The position numbers and the translations under genes are program-made. Shown here piece after piece: positions 21,358-33,620 of a stretch of DNA of 64,000 bases (its first letter is position 1; every line of letters starts with the position of its first letter). The notes below the pieces were generated by a model. It ran no database searches. It saw only the letters and a program-made list of their open reading frames with translations, and had not been told where the DNA came from. The DNA lies in the NCBI GenBank assembly GCA_023374045.1, contig CM041778.1, positions 290,571,533 to 290,635,532 of the forward strand. The letters are read 5' to 3'. Source of the DNA: Limonium bicolor. Its lineage: Eukaryota > Streptophyta > Magnoliopsida > Caryophyllales > Plumbaginaceae.

Positions 21358-21677
21358 CTTTTTCTTTGAACTCGCATAGGGCCATATAGATCCATATGTT
21401 GCAGATCTAACGGAGTTGTAGTAGACATCTCAGGTTTGCTTGGAAAGCTTGCCCTAGTATGTTTACCTTGTACGCACGCGGGGCAGAGTGAGTCGGTCTG
21501 AAAGTTTAGCTTAGGAAGACGAATGACTAGATTACCATTCTTGATCTTGTTCAGTAATTTTCCGTGTGCATGACCTAGTCGAGAATGCCATAAGGATTGA
21601 TTTTTATCTTGTACACTAAGACAAAGAGTTCCATTCAAGTTATGATTTTCAAGAGACGGCTTGTAAAGGTTATTCAC
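21358..21677 (-). pseudogene. Copia GAG-pre-integrase domain, truncated
   Basis: NQSLWHSRLGHAHGKLLNKI, then CPACVQGKHTRASFPSKP and LDLQHMDLYGPMR: the HHCC zinc finger and start of the Copia integrase. It breaks off at the junction with the internal PBS near 21357, before the DDE core. Confidence 0.85.
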
Positions 21678-21779
21678 CCTTATACCAGTGGCTTTAAGAA
21701 GACCTGTTTGCTCATCAATGATTTTACAGTCGGATGCCGAAAAGAGAACAACATTAGAGAGATCACATATTTGAGAGAT

Positions 21780-22200
21780 ACTTAGAAGTCTGTGTCCAAG
21801 ACCATCAACTAAATTTACATTTTCTATTTAAATAAGGTGGGATTACCGACGGTTCCAATACCAATGATTTCAACATGAGCATTGTCGCCAAAGGTGACTT
21901 TTCCTCCAAAGTGTTGAGATAGAGAGTCGTGAACTTGTCAGGGTCTCCTGTGATATTTCATGAGCATCCACTATCCAGAAACCAGGAGTCATTGTCCACC
22001 TTCTCTCCCTGCAAAACAGTTTATGGTTAGACTTGGGAACCCAAGCTCATGCAAGCTTGGGTTTCCTCTTTGATGAGTAGGAGAAATGATTAAGATGTGC
22101 TTTAAACAGAGTGTGTATACGGTGCATATTAAAGGATAAATCACGATCAAGTTTGTGACATGAAGAGTGAATATGCCCATCGTATCCACAGTAACCTCAA
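21780..22200 (-). pseudogene. Copia Gag zinc knuckle and protease, copy 1
   Basis: Minus strand from 22200: CGYDGHIHSSCHKLDRD knuckle, then WAWVPKS, then WFLDSGCS at about 22000, the protease active site, followed by a degenerate VTFG-like strand region. Frames shift and stops occur. Upstream Gag continues to the solo LTR at 22395. Confidence 0.68.
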
Positions 22201-22389
22201 ATCATCAATGAAGGGAGATGGACATACTTCTTTTTCCAACGAAATTTGTTCTCAAATTTTTCTTTTTGAATTTTTCTCCGTCGGAGATCGTTGGGTTTTG
22301 ATGCCATCTTAGGTAGATTTACTTTACCTTTGTTTTTTAGCCAGTGATGGGGACTCGATGAAGACACTGAATCCAACTGCGCCTTTTTA
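22201..22389 (-). pseudogene. Copia Gag linker, split by the solo LTR
   Basis: Basic, lysine/arginine-rich open frame (PNDLRRRKIQKEKF) between the coiled-coil part of Gag (27464-27089) and the zinc knuckle. The solo LTR interrupts it at 22395. Confidence 0.5.
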
Positions 22390-22394
22390 AGCAC

Positions 22395-25300
22395 TGTAAC
22401 ACCCCGTCTCGATCCAATCGTGGTTATCACAAACTTATCACCATATATACAAACTCTGCAGCGGATTCTAATACATTCCAGGACCTTGCGACGGTCTGAT
22501 TACAGAATATACCGAACATTAGTACATACAATTCTTAACCAAATACATATCCTTCTTATAATCCCCTCACATCCTATACATCTTACTAACTCAAATTGCC
22601 ATACGAGTGTACATGCACAACTCGTAGGCCACACTTAACCCGTAACGCTTGTACCCCATCTTACTCTCACGACGGCCGCCTCCTGACGTTCACCTGTGTA
22701 GTAAAAACAGCCCCCAAAGGGGGTCAGCACGAATGCTGGTACGATCCTCTCATGGTCCCCAAGCTAACGTGGCTACGACGACTAATTGTCGATAGCATGG
22801 AGGTTGATTAGGTGCACAACATAATAGAAAGTGCAATAAACAACAATCCAAATATGAACAATCAAAGTTCAAACACAATGAACGACTTAAATGTGTTCCC
22901 TTAATTGGAGAGTTAATTATTTAACTCCTTAAGTTACGTTTCCTCTTATTCTCAATCCAATCTTATCTTACCTCAATCTTAGCCCTTCACTTAGTCTTAG
23001 AAAACAACCATCCTTTAAATAGGAATGGATGTAGCTTATCTCAGTCTTATAATACAAACCATCCTTTAAATAGGAATGGTTGCAACTTATCTCAAACCTC
23101 ATCTTAACCTTAGAATACAAACCACTCTTTAAATAGAAATGATTGTATCTTACCTCAATGTTTATTTTGTCGGGTCAAAAGCAACCCTAGCCAATGAGCG
23201 ATTAACTCCATTGGTTGAATAAACAACTTATCTTATAATTTAGGATTTAGGTGATCCTACCGCACCATCTTAATGCCTCCTACCTTGGACTGTATGTCCA
23301 ATGTAGCTGAGCCGGTAACCGACCCTAGGCAACAAGTCCGAAGACAAGTCCTTAAGCGGAAGTCGGATCTGCTTTAGATACCGACCCCCTTTTTCCTTAG
23401 CATGCATGACCGGAGTCAGTCCCGGGTTCCTCACTCCCCCCTTAAGTTCCAGTTAGTAGAAGTCTCAAGACAATGTTTGTTGGTTAACCTCTTTAGGTTT
23501 ATAACAAACTAATATTAGGGAGCTTTCCTTAGTCTCACTCAATTCCTTACTAAACGTTAGTTAGTAAGTTCTCACGGTAAGTTGTGTTAGTTTTCAAACA
23601 TCACACAACAATACAATAAACATAATGTTCCGGTTGCATGCTTTATCTTGTTTAGTGAGCACACAGAAACAAATAGCACACAAGCCGAGGGACACCTCGT
23701 TAGCAAGCAGGTCACAAGAAGAACTGTACCGTTCACCGTTGGTCGTTCGGTTGCTTACTCTCTTCCGGAGTCCAAATACTCAAGCCCTAAAACATTCATT
23801 CTGTTTTAGGTTGTTAATCACTTAACTTAATTTAACTTATTTAACTTACTTAACCCATAATGATCCCCACCTAACACCTCTTAAGTTTTACAACTTAATC
23901 TTACAACTTAACCTTAAACTTTTAAGTTTATACCTAACTCAATCCCTTAGGTCTTTATACCTCTAATCATCAATGCCCTCTTAACGGTGTACCATTAAAT
24001 CCATTAAACTTCCTTAGGGTTTCTTTTGTTTTTATCTTTAGGGTCGACCGACCTTACCGACCGACCTTACCCAAGGTCGGTCCATTCCAGAACTTATTAC
24101 CGTTTGCAAATTTTACCCCGACCGACCTTGCAAGTCCGGTCCCCAAGGTCGGTCCATTCCCGAGAGTTTTTCACGTGAAAAATTTAAGCCCGACCGACCT
24201 TGCCAAGGTCGGTCCCAAGTTCGGTCGATTCCAGAGACTCAATTCGTACACAAAATACAAGCCCGACCGAACTTGTAAGTCCGGTCCCCAAGTTCGGTCG
24301 ATTCCAGAAACTCTTCCCGGTAGTGTAAACTGAGCTTGACCGACCTTGCAGGTCCGGTCCCTAAGGTCGGTTGGCTCCAGAACCTTGTTTCTAAATTCCT
24401 ATTTGACTACAAACTTCTCCACAAGTTCCCCCATGTGTCCTTATACCACTTAGGCACTTAAACTCACCTTAGAACTTCCACCAAACTCTCCAAAACAATT
24501 TCCAAAGATCTTCTTAAACATTCACTCAATCCTTTTAAAACTCCTAACACTTAGGACTTATTTCCTTACATTTCCAACTTGTAACCTTACCAAAACTCCA
24601 ACCAACCCAAGTGTTCCCTCCTTAACAGTTTGAGCACTTCATAGACATCATCTTTTCCATCTTCAGCTCATTTACAAAAACTTCCTCAAGTCACCTTGCA
24701 TATCCATGCACCAATTCCTCTCTTTTCCATTTATTACTCATCATTCCTAAACTCTTGGACATACCTAAACATTTCTTCCCATCCTCTTAGCACCTTAACC
24801 TTGTTCTTCTTTACCTTGACCTTCCTACACCATCCATAGACACCTACATCCCTTTTACTCAATTTACTCACCATTCTCGTGATCTTACTCTCTTATACAT
24901 TCCTAGTCGATTTCCTCGACAATCGACAACATTCTCCTTCAATCTTCACTACCATCACCTAAGTCCACTCATTACCATCTAAACTAAAACCTTATTGTTC
25001 CACTACTAGCATCATCACTACTTACACAAGCTTCCCAAAACATTCATTGATATATTCCCTAGTTCATACCTAAATCACCTTAATGCATTATACACCTTGT
25101 CCTCCAAATTTTGCACAAGTCTTACCATTCCTCTTACCATGACTTTCGTGTGTTCAAAACACCCACCAATCCTCTAATTCTTCCTAGACAACTCTAGGTC
25201 ATTCTCATCCTCAAGAACTCCTTAGTTAACTCATTTCCACTCAAATTCCTCTTAATGATCCCAAGTGAATCCTAGGGCATCTTAACTCACCACTACCACT

Positions 25301-27083
25301 TAAACACTTTGTTTTCTACTCAAATTTCGCCATAGCTTCTCTAGTACATTATCATGCCCAAATGCATTGTTTTTCCTCATTCAACCATCTCACACACATC
25401 ATGTTCTTTCTCATCATATTTTGTCACCCAAACCAACTCATTCACAATAACTCAATATATTGCATAGCACTAAGGCTCTTAAATGACATGGCTCTTAGGC
25501 CCTTAAATAACTTAAACTTAAACACTGAATTTCCCACATATAAAAGCTTTCAACCTGCAAATACACCCATCAATCTCATAGTAGTTATAATGCTCTTAAA
25601 ATCCATCTTATACTTATATTACTAACTCATTCCCATTGGCTCCTTAGTCACAAATTCACAAGCTTGTTTAAATTCCTTTTCCTAGGTTATATAACCCATT
25701 ACCTAATGTAGCTTAAAGCTACATTGGTACTTATCTAAATACCATCCCTTAAAACTTAAACCACCATTAGGTAAGCCATTTACCTTGTTTTTCTCAAGTT
25801 TCTCTCAACTTTCTCCTTAGGCTTCTTCCCTTGGAAATCTCGGCCACCATTTAAATTTCCCTTGCCAATGTTATAATCAATATACATTGGCTCTCATGAG
25901 TGATAAATAATACACTAACCTTAAGGGGTAAACCCTAGGTTAAAAATGTGTTCTAAGGTATAAAAGTGGATGATTACCTTTGAAGTCTCGAAGTAGACTT
26001 GGGCATGAATCAAGAGGGACCTCCACTAGTCCTTGGTGAATGAAAATAAGCTAGTTCAAGGTGAAAAACAAAGCCCCCATGAGAAGAGATTTTCGGCAAT
26101 GGAGAAGAAGTGGTGGAAACATGGTTTTTCTTACATTTTCCTTACCTTGAAAGGATGGAGAAGCTAAAGAGCTCTTCAAACTTGATTCTCCTCTATCAAT
26201 GGAGTTTTCTCATGGCACCGAAATGGAGCCTTGAATGATTTGAAAAGATAGAAAGGAGGCCGTTGACTTAACTAAGACAAATATGCAATTTGTTTTGGAT
26301 TTGGAGCTTGGAGTTGCATTTGGCAAGTGAATGAAAGTGAGGAGCCACGGATGGAGCTTCATGTTTTCCTTGGAAGAGAAGAGGAAGAAGAAACCGGTGG
26401 AAAGAAGAGAATAAAGAGAGAGAAGAGGAAAAGTAGCTTATAAGGAGATATTTGTTTTATAAAGCAAATACTAACTTTACTTATTTTCCCTCTTCTTTTC
26501 TTAAGTTGGATGACTCATGTGGTGACTCACCACTCTCAAAAATCGGCCCCCTTGTTAAATAAGGGCATTTTTGGCCTTTGTTGACCAATTAACTAAACTA
26601 AGTTGATTAAAGACTAAACTAGTCACTATTTGGCACTATTCATAAATTAGAGCACAAATTTGTGAAATTTTTGGTTTCCCATTGATTTAGACTTCATAAT
26701 GTGATACTAATTAGTACACATGTTGATTAAGGTGTAAACATGGGCATTTAGCCACTCAAAACCCATTTCTAAGACAATTTCTCAAAAAGGTGCTTTAAGG
26801 AGTATTAAAGCACATTTCGTGTTTAAGCTTGTTTTTGAGCTAGGTTTTCTTTGGTAATTGGTTTAACATGTACATTAGCATGTTAGTAAAGTATTATATT
26901 GATATTTGGGTGCTAATCAAAGTCACTCCAAGCTTAGAGCACATTTTTGCTTAAATTGCCTTTAAGGCATTTTCTTATGTTTTCCTTGGTTTAAATTGTC
27001 TACCAATCTCTCTAAGGCATATTTTAGCCTTACTACATCATATATTGATGTTTACTTAACATACTTAGGTTTGGGGTATTTCA
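22395..27083 (-). mobile_element. Solo LTR of a Tekay-related element, 4.7 kb
   Basis: Edges TGTAACACCCC at left and GGGGTATTTCA at right, flanked by the perfect 5-bp duplication AGCAC (22390-22394, 27084-27088). No internal domain, PBS or pol. The right 560 bases resemble 1-579, and the left 200 resemble 6935 onward, so it belongs to the family of the AlkB-bearing element. It interrupts a Copia gag. The interior is noncoding, AT-rich, with a palindromic array at 24042-24372. Short ORFs inside are not coding. Confidence 0.9.
24042..24372. repeat. Palindromic tandem array inside the solo LTR
   Basis: About five units of 60-70 bases, each with CGACCGACCTTG and the opposing CAAGGTCGGTCC, then ATTCCAGA and an AT-rich spacer. 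Some units replace CCTT/AAGG with ACTT/AAGT in both arms, keeping the pairing. Confidence 0.88.
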
Positions 27084-27088
27084 AGCAC

Positions 27089-27464
27089 GGTGGTCAGAGG
27101 TCGATCTCCTTCTCGAGTTTGGTTTTCCTTTCACTTGACTCATGAAGTTTGTTTTCAAAGAATTTTGGTTTTTTCATGGTGGCAACCTCATGAAAATAGG
27201 TAATAGGCTTGAGAGTTTACTTGGGAAATTTGGTGCATGTTTTTTCTTTGGGATAATTTTTTCTAGGGACATGACTTGGTCTTTCAATGAGTTGACAGTA
27301 GTGTGTGCATTTTGCAACTTGATTTCAAGTTTTTCAACATTTTTCTCGAATTTTTGGAGTTTGAGACTGTCATTATTGACATGACCTTTCAACACATGTA
27401 TTTCTTCATAGAGTAAAGCTATCCGCAAAGGAAAAATCAAGACCGAGGTACATGAAACAACCAT
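27089..27464 (-). pseudogene. Copia Gag coiled-coil region
   Basis: Heptad-rich text: LYEEIHVLKGHVNNDSLKLQ, VEKLEIKLQNAHTTVNSLKD, typical of the Sirevirus Gag C-terminal coiled coil. It joins across the solo LTR to the basic linker at 22389. Its N-terminal part is missing; the sequence to the right runs the opposite way. Confidence 0.7.
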
Positions 27465-27489
27465 AAGCCTTGATTCTTAAATATTAGCA

Positions 27490-28290
27490 ACTCATTTAGC
27501 CATATGAACCTCAGGTTTAGAGTTTTATGATAGAGCTATATTTCCCGATCTAAGGTTTATTTCTCCACAAGAGGTTTATGATTTTTTCCTCCCCAATAGC
27601 CGCGTCGGTCACTCTTTAGACTGACCCTCTCTTTCCAATATATACCAAATGCTCCACACTTTGGTGATTAAAAATCTTGTGTCTAGAAAGGAAGGAAGTC
27701 AATTCGTCGGGCCTCTTGACCTTGCCATAATGTACTATCTAATCCACAACCAAAGAATCAATCTGTCCCAACTCATCATCAATCACATAGCCTCGACTAT
27801 TGCTTCACCCCGACACTCTCTAGGGTACATTTTTTGGTTACCCAAAATCCTCACCCACTGTGGCTTCTCCCTTAAGCCTTCCAAAGCTAGTCGTATCACC
27901 AAAGCTGACATACTTGAACAAATTTTGTACAACAAAACTCTATCCTTTCAGTCTAAGTCTGTCTCAAGACCAAATCCCCCATCCAAAAAACTCCTTGCTC
28001 CAAAACCTTCTACCAAAATTGACACCTTAACTCTCAGTGAAAGAGTTACTATGGTTGAAGAAAATTTGGCTACCCTGGCTACAAAGATCGACAACCTCAT
28101 CGACGTCCTCAACAACAACCACAAAGAGATGATAGACATCTTTGAAGGAGGGATCAAGCATCTGGTCAAAAAGTTCAGAGAAACTTTTGTTGACGCACTT
28201 GCAGCAGCAAATAAGATGGACAAGGCTGTGGTTTCAGGGGAAGACAGAGCAACGGCGGCTGATACAGGAATGTACCAAGGAGATGTTTAA
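27490..28290 (+). pseudogene. Env-like / plant transposon protein ORF, C-terminal part (plus strand)
   Basis: Open from 27649 for 213 codons, with recognisable text upstream to about 27500 across stops (FISPQEVYDFFLPNS). DLAIMYYLIHNQRINLSQLIINHI is typical of the putative plant transposon protein found as the env-like ORF of Sireviruses and Athila-type elements (from memory). The C-terminal half has a predicted coiled coil (LSERVTMVEENLATLATKID). Role unproven; no signal peptide or membrane helix seen in this part. Confidence 0.62.
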
Positions 28291-28700
28291 CTCTTGCCCC
28301 ACTCCATCTTTGCCCATAGTACCTAGGAAGACTGACTATTGAACAATTTGTTTGCGGCTGGTGGTATGTTGTGCGACATTTAAAACTATGTTTTTTTACA
28401 TTACTTGTGTGTTTCCCCCTGATGTTGGCAAACGGGAGAAGCGATGTATCCCGCGGCTGGTTTATACGGGTGACTATGTGTGGATACTAAGTGCCTCTGA
28501 AGGCCTCGCTGTGCTTTGATTTTGTTTTTATTTCTACTCGGTAGATTATGAAGTAGTTTCGTACTTCAGTCTTACCAGCACTATTTAAATGCATTATCTT
28601 GAGGGGGAATATCTGTTTAAGAGGGAGCAAATAGTGAGTTGTTCTCCCGAGATAGTTGCTCGGCCTTGTTCTTTGACATTTTCAGGTACACACATTGACG
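28291..28700 (+). other. 3' noncoding region with PPT-like tracts (plus strand)
   Basis: No ORF. TGAGGGGGAATATCTG near 28593-28608 and AAGAGGGAGC near 28619 are PPT-like in the plus direction, fitting an element whose env-like gene lies just upstream. Confidence 0.5.
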
Positions 28701-29780
28701 ATCACCAAAGTTCACGCTGGATACCATGAGTTTGCCATCATCAGCAAAATAGGGAAATTTTATTGAAGACTTGGTTTTGCAAATGATTCCCTCCTAAGTC
28801 AGAGTCACAATACAAAACTACTAGCCTTCAAGAACCTCCATTTCAGATAGCTTTGCACTTTGACATCTTTCCTGATGTAACCTTTGGCACGAACTCGCAA
28901 TGAAGAACCGGTTAGCTCCAATTATGGCGACGTAAAGACATGCCCATGAAGATCATGGATCAGCAAGTAGAGTCCGATCCTTGTGCAAGTAAACCGAAGA
29001 CCTTCCACGCAAGTCATACTCCGATATTTTAGGGAATCTCTAGGTTGTATATAAGCTCACATTTGTATTTAGTTACTCACGCATCCTAGATTAATCCTTA
29101 GAGGGAGAAGATTGTTTGAGAGAGAAACCATTTTGAATCATCTTAGTGTGACTTTCTCACTTTAGCTTAGGTATCTATTACCTAGAGAGCACACAAAACA
29201 CTCCCCTTTACTTCTTGTTACACATTGATCTATGCTGAGAGTAGAGCGAGTTTTGGATGAGACAGAGTACCTCTTTCGAATCCCAAGATAGGAAGCTAGA
29301 TTGTAATTCACATTGAATTTCAATATAAGCAGAATCCTATCTTGTTAAGTTTAATCAGAGGCTTCTGTGTTATCATCTTTGGCTATTACATATCTCCAAA
29401 CAGGGTTGGTCTAAGACTAACACCTCAAACCTACTCGGTCAGCACCCCGATCCTTTCAGTATGTGTCTGGATTTGCAAAACTGGACCACACCAGAGTAAT
29501 CGTTCTTCCCAATTTACAGTGTGGTCGGGGTTTGTGTCCTAGGATAAGAGCTAGACCAGATTATACTTCTCACGCGGAAGGCCTCTATGAGTGGTTCCGG
29601 TGTTAGAGCTGGATGGTAAAATCGAACCACATTATTCCTATCACACGAAGTTTCTTTTGTGATACATCCGTGTTTAATACCCGGATATAAACCTAGACCG
29701 AATTCCTGCGGGAGCGCACATGTCGTTTCATTAATGTAGAAGAGTATATATTTTGAGTTCTTATCAATCTATCGGGGTAG
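28701..29780 (+). repeat. Probable LTR of the plus-strand Sirevirus-like piece
   Basis: Starts near a GCCATCATCAGCAAAATAGGG motif like the one at 8951-8990. A TATA box lies at 29048-29056 (GTATATAAGC), with an AGAGGGAGAAGATTG block after it. Exact edges and a partner LTR are not visible. Confidence 0.45.
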
Positions 29781-30584
29781 CCTCAACATTAGACACAATC
29801 AGTAACCCTAGTCGTGCAACTTAGAGAGAAAGAGAAAAATATATCTTCATGATCGACTGGAGAAAACGGAGAAGATCGGGATATCAAAAACAGTTCTTCA
29901 TCACAGATTTGATGGTGTTCTTTCGTTTTATTATTTTTGTTTCTTTTTCTACCTTGTCTAAGTAGTTGTCAAAATTTTGGTTTGCTATGAACAACTAGTT
30001 TATTATTTTGCTTCCTGAGTTGTGAAGTATGAATTTTATACAGATTGTAGTTGCATTCCTTGTTTTATAGTTATTTCTCTTGTGAGTAATTATTCCTTGA
30101 GAACTACAACATTCATTATAGCATAAAAATATCACCAGTGAATCTAGAGATGGAAATTCCTCAGGATTAGCTGACTTGAAACTAGATGATTCGGAAACGC
30201 TACTAGTTATTTAGTAAATTTGTAACGAGAGTTAGGATTTGGGAATTGCTAGTAAGAATCTATCTTGCGGAAGACCATTTTTATACTAATTTTGATATTA
30301 GGTCTCTAAATTAAAACACTAAGAAGACGAATTGATAAACTAGGAGAAGTAGTAAACAGGATTCCCTTTTAGAATCGTTAGAAGATCACTTTTAATTGTT
30401 TTTGTTCTTAATTAATCATTCAAACCCGCAATTTATTATTTTTTCCTTTAGTTTATTATTTAGTTAGAATAGAGATTCAAACTAGACACAACCTCCTTTG
30501 GTTTGATAACCTAGAGGGATACTTCAACGAAAACTTGCTACGATAGAGTAGTACACTTGCTGATATACGATTTAACCTGTACAC
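29781..30584. other. Unassigned AT-rich sequence, possibly LTR
   Basis: No ORF or clear homology. The end of this stretch (30490-30560: TTTGATAACCTAGAGG, ACTTCAACGAAAACTTGCTACG) has the look of an LTR end from Ty3 elements, but no pair was found. Confidence 0.35.
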
Positions 30585-31257
30585 ATAGCCACTGGCGTCG
30601 CACATGATATAAAAGGAGAAACTTCAATCAAGGGATACTACAATAGGAGAGGAGATGAGACATTGCTTCAAGATGTTGAAGGCTTCAAGGCAATCTTCGG
30701 TGCAGTTAAAATTGGCATCTTTCACTAGAAAGTCAAATAGAGGCTTAGAGATTTTGAAGAAGCCTTTGATGAACCTTCTATAAATCCTGACATGACTAAG
30801 AAAACTTCTATTGTCCTAAATTGAAATGAGCGGCGGCACCTTCTCAATCACATCAACCTTGGCTTTATCGACTTCAATGCCCCTTGAGAAGATTTTATGC
30901 CTAGGGATAATTCCTTCTCTAACCATGAAATGGCACTTTTCCCAATTTAGCACCAAATTTATCTCTTCACAACGGGCTAGGATGGATTCCACATTTTCTA
31001 AGAAAGTGTCGAAGTCGAACACAAAGATAGAGAAATCATCCATAAATACCTCAATTCTTTTTTCTAGGATGTTAGAGAAGATAGTCATCGTACATCTGAA
31101 AGGTGGCGGGGGCCTTGTAAAGACCAATGGCATCCGAGTGTAAGCAAATATCGTATAGGGGTGAAGGTGGTCTTCTCTTGATCCTCAAGGGAAATGAGGA
31201 TATGGAGATATCTTAAGTAGCCATCCAGAAAATAATAGTAATCCTACCCTACCAGCC
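30585..31257 (-). pseudogene. Ancient Athila-type RT/RNase H fragment (piece 3 of 3)
   Basis: RT from DYYYFLDG-like text through EVFMDDFSIF (catalytic), NLVLNWEKCHFMVREGIIP and GIEVDKAKVDVIEKV to an RNase H start with MCDASGY near 30600, across frameshifts. The upstream half of the same RT lies at 42715-43204; the break falls inside a GGCTGG stretch (minus strand). Confidence 0.85.
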
Positions 31258-31945
31258 TTTGTTAAGTCACGATCCTTTAGTTTTGATGATAGAAAAATTG
31301 TGTTGCTTATCTAATGTGTTTGTTGAGCTTTTAATTCAGATAAATAGGTGAAGGAGTGACTTAGCATGCAAGGTTGCAAGCACACTCTGTTCATGACATG
31401 TGCCCAACCAGTCGGGCACCTGTCTGAGCTCCGATAGAACTTCTAGTACACACAAGAGGTCAAGCACTACATACTCACATCTCTCATGCATCAAACAGAA
31501 TAAAAAGACAAAATACATCAAGTGGTTCGACAAACTCATGCTGACTTATACATCCACATAAGCAACTAGCTCACGACAAAAGCATAGCTCATTAATGTGC
31601 AAGATAACAAGATAAGTTAGGGCTATTAAGAAGCATTCATTATGTACCATAATGAAGCCTTAGAGCATTTATAGAGCAGACAAGATCAGGCAAGTGGAGA
31701 GTGCATGTGGTGACCGACCACCTGAGTGCTTGCCTCTGACGTGTCCAATTACAAGGTAACACGTGTCTTGATGGCTCAAGATCAAGTTGGGATCAACCTA
31801 TATTCGAGCGTGGCAAGTTTGCTTCGGATGAAGCAAATGACTCCTAGAGTCTAGGAGATCTTAGGCTGCTTGTTAACCATCTTAACTTACTTGTATAAAT
31901 ATGAGTATAACGTCCTATGTAAATTCACTTGGTCATATACGAAGA
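31258..31945 (+). repeat. LTR-like insertion, left part
   Basis: Noncoding, starting near TTGTTAAGTCACGATCC, with GTTTTGATGATAG and a TATA box at 31890-31898. Together with 42356-42714 it forms a roughly 1.05-kb block, flanked by ACCAGCC on both sides (31251-31257, 42716-42722). Likely a solo LTR, but TG/CA edges do not line up with a 5-bp duplication. Confidence 0.5.
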
Positions 31946-33605
31946 TGCAGAGTGGATTTATCGTGAGTTATTAGCACTGGTGAAATTGATAAAAAGAAAG
32001 AAATTAATACTCAAAATATCCGCCGGGCTGCAAATAAAACCCGGTCGCAGTAGTATAGAAGACAGAAGCGGTCGGGGTCAAACCGTGGGACTTATAGCGA
32101 GATAAAATAGTTCCTAAGCTTGTCACAAAAGGGGGGAAGTTAATTGACTTGTTTTAGAGAAAATATTAAGCAGATTAAAATTACTGAGTGCAGATGAATT
32201 AAATGGAACTCCGGGTTTAGGTTTTATATAATCTGATTAATTATGCTATCTCTACCGGTTTAATATATAAGTTTGGCAAAATTCCTGTTATTATCCTAAG
32301 GACTAAGTCATAGACCCTTAAGAACTCGTTTACCAGAAAATGCTCGGTCTAATCAAGGTTCGAGCAATACTATGTAAACGGACGTTAAATTCGAGGAATT
32401 ATAATTGCATCTGAGAATACTAACCTATTAAATCATAATAAGCTTTCTCTAAATTTACGGCTTAATTAACCTGTCTATTTATCACCTGGTCTGATCAAAA
32501 TAGACTTAGGAAAGCATTTTAATAAATTCATGTAATTTATTAAAATGGTGAGAGAAAACCTTTAAGCGTAACAAACTGTATTTATTTTAACAGGTAGAAA
32601 TATTGATTACATAATTAAACAAACCATAATTAAAAGCTTTGCCCGGAGCAAATCCTCCTTAGCCAGACATATTAACTGGTAATAAGTCAGACAGAGGTTG
32701 GACGTAATAATAACACGGAGGCGTGAATAGAAAATGAAGAAATGAAGAGAACGAAGAGTGGAACATGTACGTAAGTTATTATAAGTGGAACGAGTGAATT
32801 GGAGAGTTTGAGATCTGTGGACTGAATGGTGTGTTGTGATGTACGGGAGCGATTTACTGGAAGAGAATGAGATGAGGTGAGCGTGAGTGATTTTCTGGTT
32901 TACTCCGTGCACACGTACAAGGTTGCAGTGAATGGTTATTTATAGAAGAAAGGAACGGTAGTCTGGAGCAGAGGAATTGCAGTTGATTGCTTCCTTGATT
33001 GCTTCATTGATTGCTTCATTTATTGCAGGGGACAGAGCCGAAACGCGTACGCGATTTAAGGTAGGTGGAGCAGATGCCAGTTGCAGAGTCGGCGCGAAGA
33101 AGAAAACTGTTTCGTGACTGATTATAGTCACGTCCGCCTAGCAACCGCCTAAAGCCAGGCGGTCTTGAGCCTTGTCCGCCTAGGCTTCCGCCCCAATAGA
33201 GGCGGTTCTTTATGTGTGTCCGCCTTTACTTCCGCCCCAATAGAGGCGGTTCTTTTGTGAGTCGTCCGCCTGGAGTCCGCCTTGGAGTAGGCGATTGCAA
33301 TGGTGGAGTCTGCCTGCATCTAGGCGGTTGCCTAGGCGGTTGTGAGGACCTATTTTCCTTCAAACTTTGACCGGCTCTAGATTCTTCGTTTAGACCCCGT
33401 TTTCTGAGCCGTTTGCGTCTATGCGTTCGTCTCTTCGTCTATTTCACTCCGGCTTGGGCTGGTTTCCTCATGTTAAACCATAAATTTGTGAGATAAACAA
33501 TAAAAACATAAACTAGAGGAAAACTAACCGAAGTGGGATCAAATGAGCAAGAAAGTGCTAATATTATATGAATACACCTATAAACATGCTCTTGGACACT
33601 TATCA
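31946..33605 (-). repeat. Athila 3' LTR
   Basis: Plus strand starts TGCAGAGTGGATTTATCG and ends GGACACTTATCA. Close match to 40713-42350. A minus-strand TATA box lies at 32936-32944. Confidence 0.95.
33131..33345. repeat. CpG-rich short repeat array in Athila 3' LTR
   Basis: Repeated GTCCGCCT and AGGCGGTT elements, including two direct copies of CTTCCGCCCCAATAGAGG and many opposed arms that could pair. The copy in the other LTR (41890-42092) lacks about 20 bases. Confidence 0.85.
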
Positions 33606-33620
33606 CACCCCCACACTTAT
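33606..33620 (-). other. Athila polypurine tract
   Basis: The minus strand reads AAGTGTGGGGGTG directly before the LTR start TGATAAGTGTCC. Confidence 0.88.

Noticed and set aside
22395..27083. Short ORFs of 66-87 codons in the solo LTR
   Set aside because: AT-rich chance frames; no domain, and LTRs normally do not code.
30826..31143. 105-codon plus-strand ORF
   Set aside because: Antisense shadow of the Athila RT fragment with the FMDDF motif.
32607..33131. LTR ORFs of 63-101 codons on minus (copies at 41366-41890)
   Set aside because: Same frame in both Athila LTRs because they are duplicates; low-complexity, no domain.
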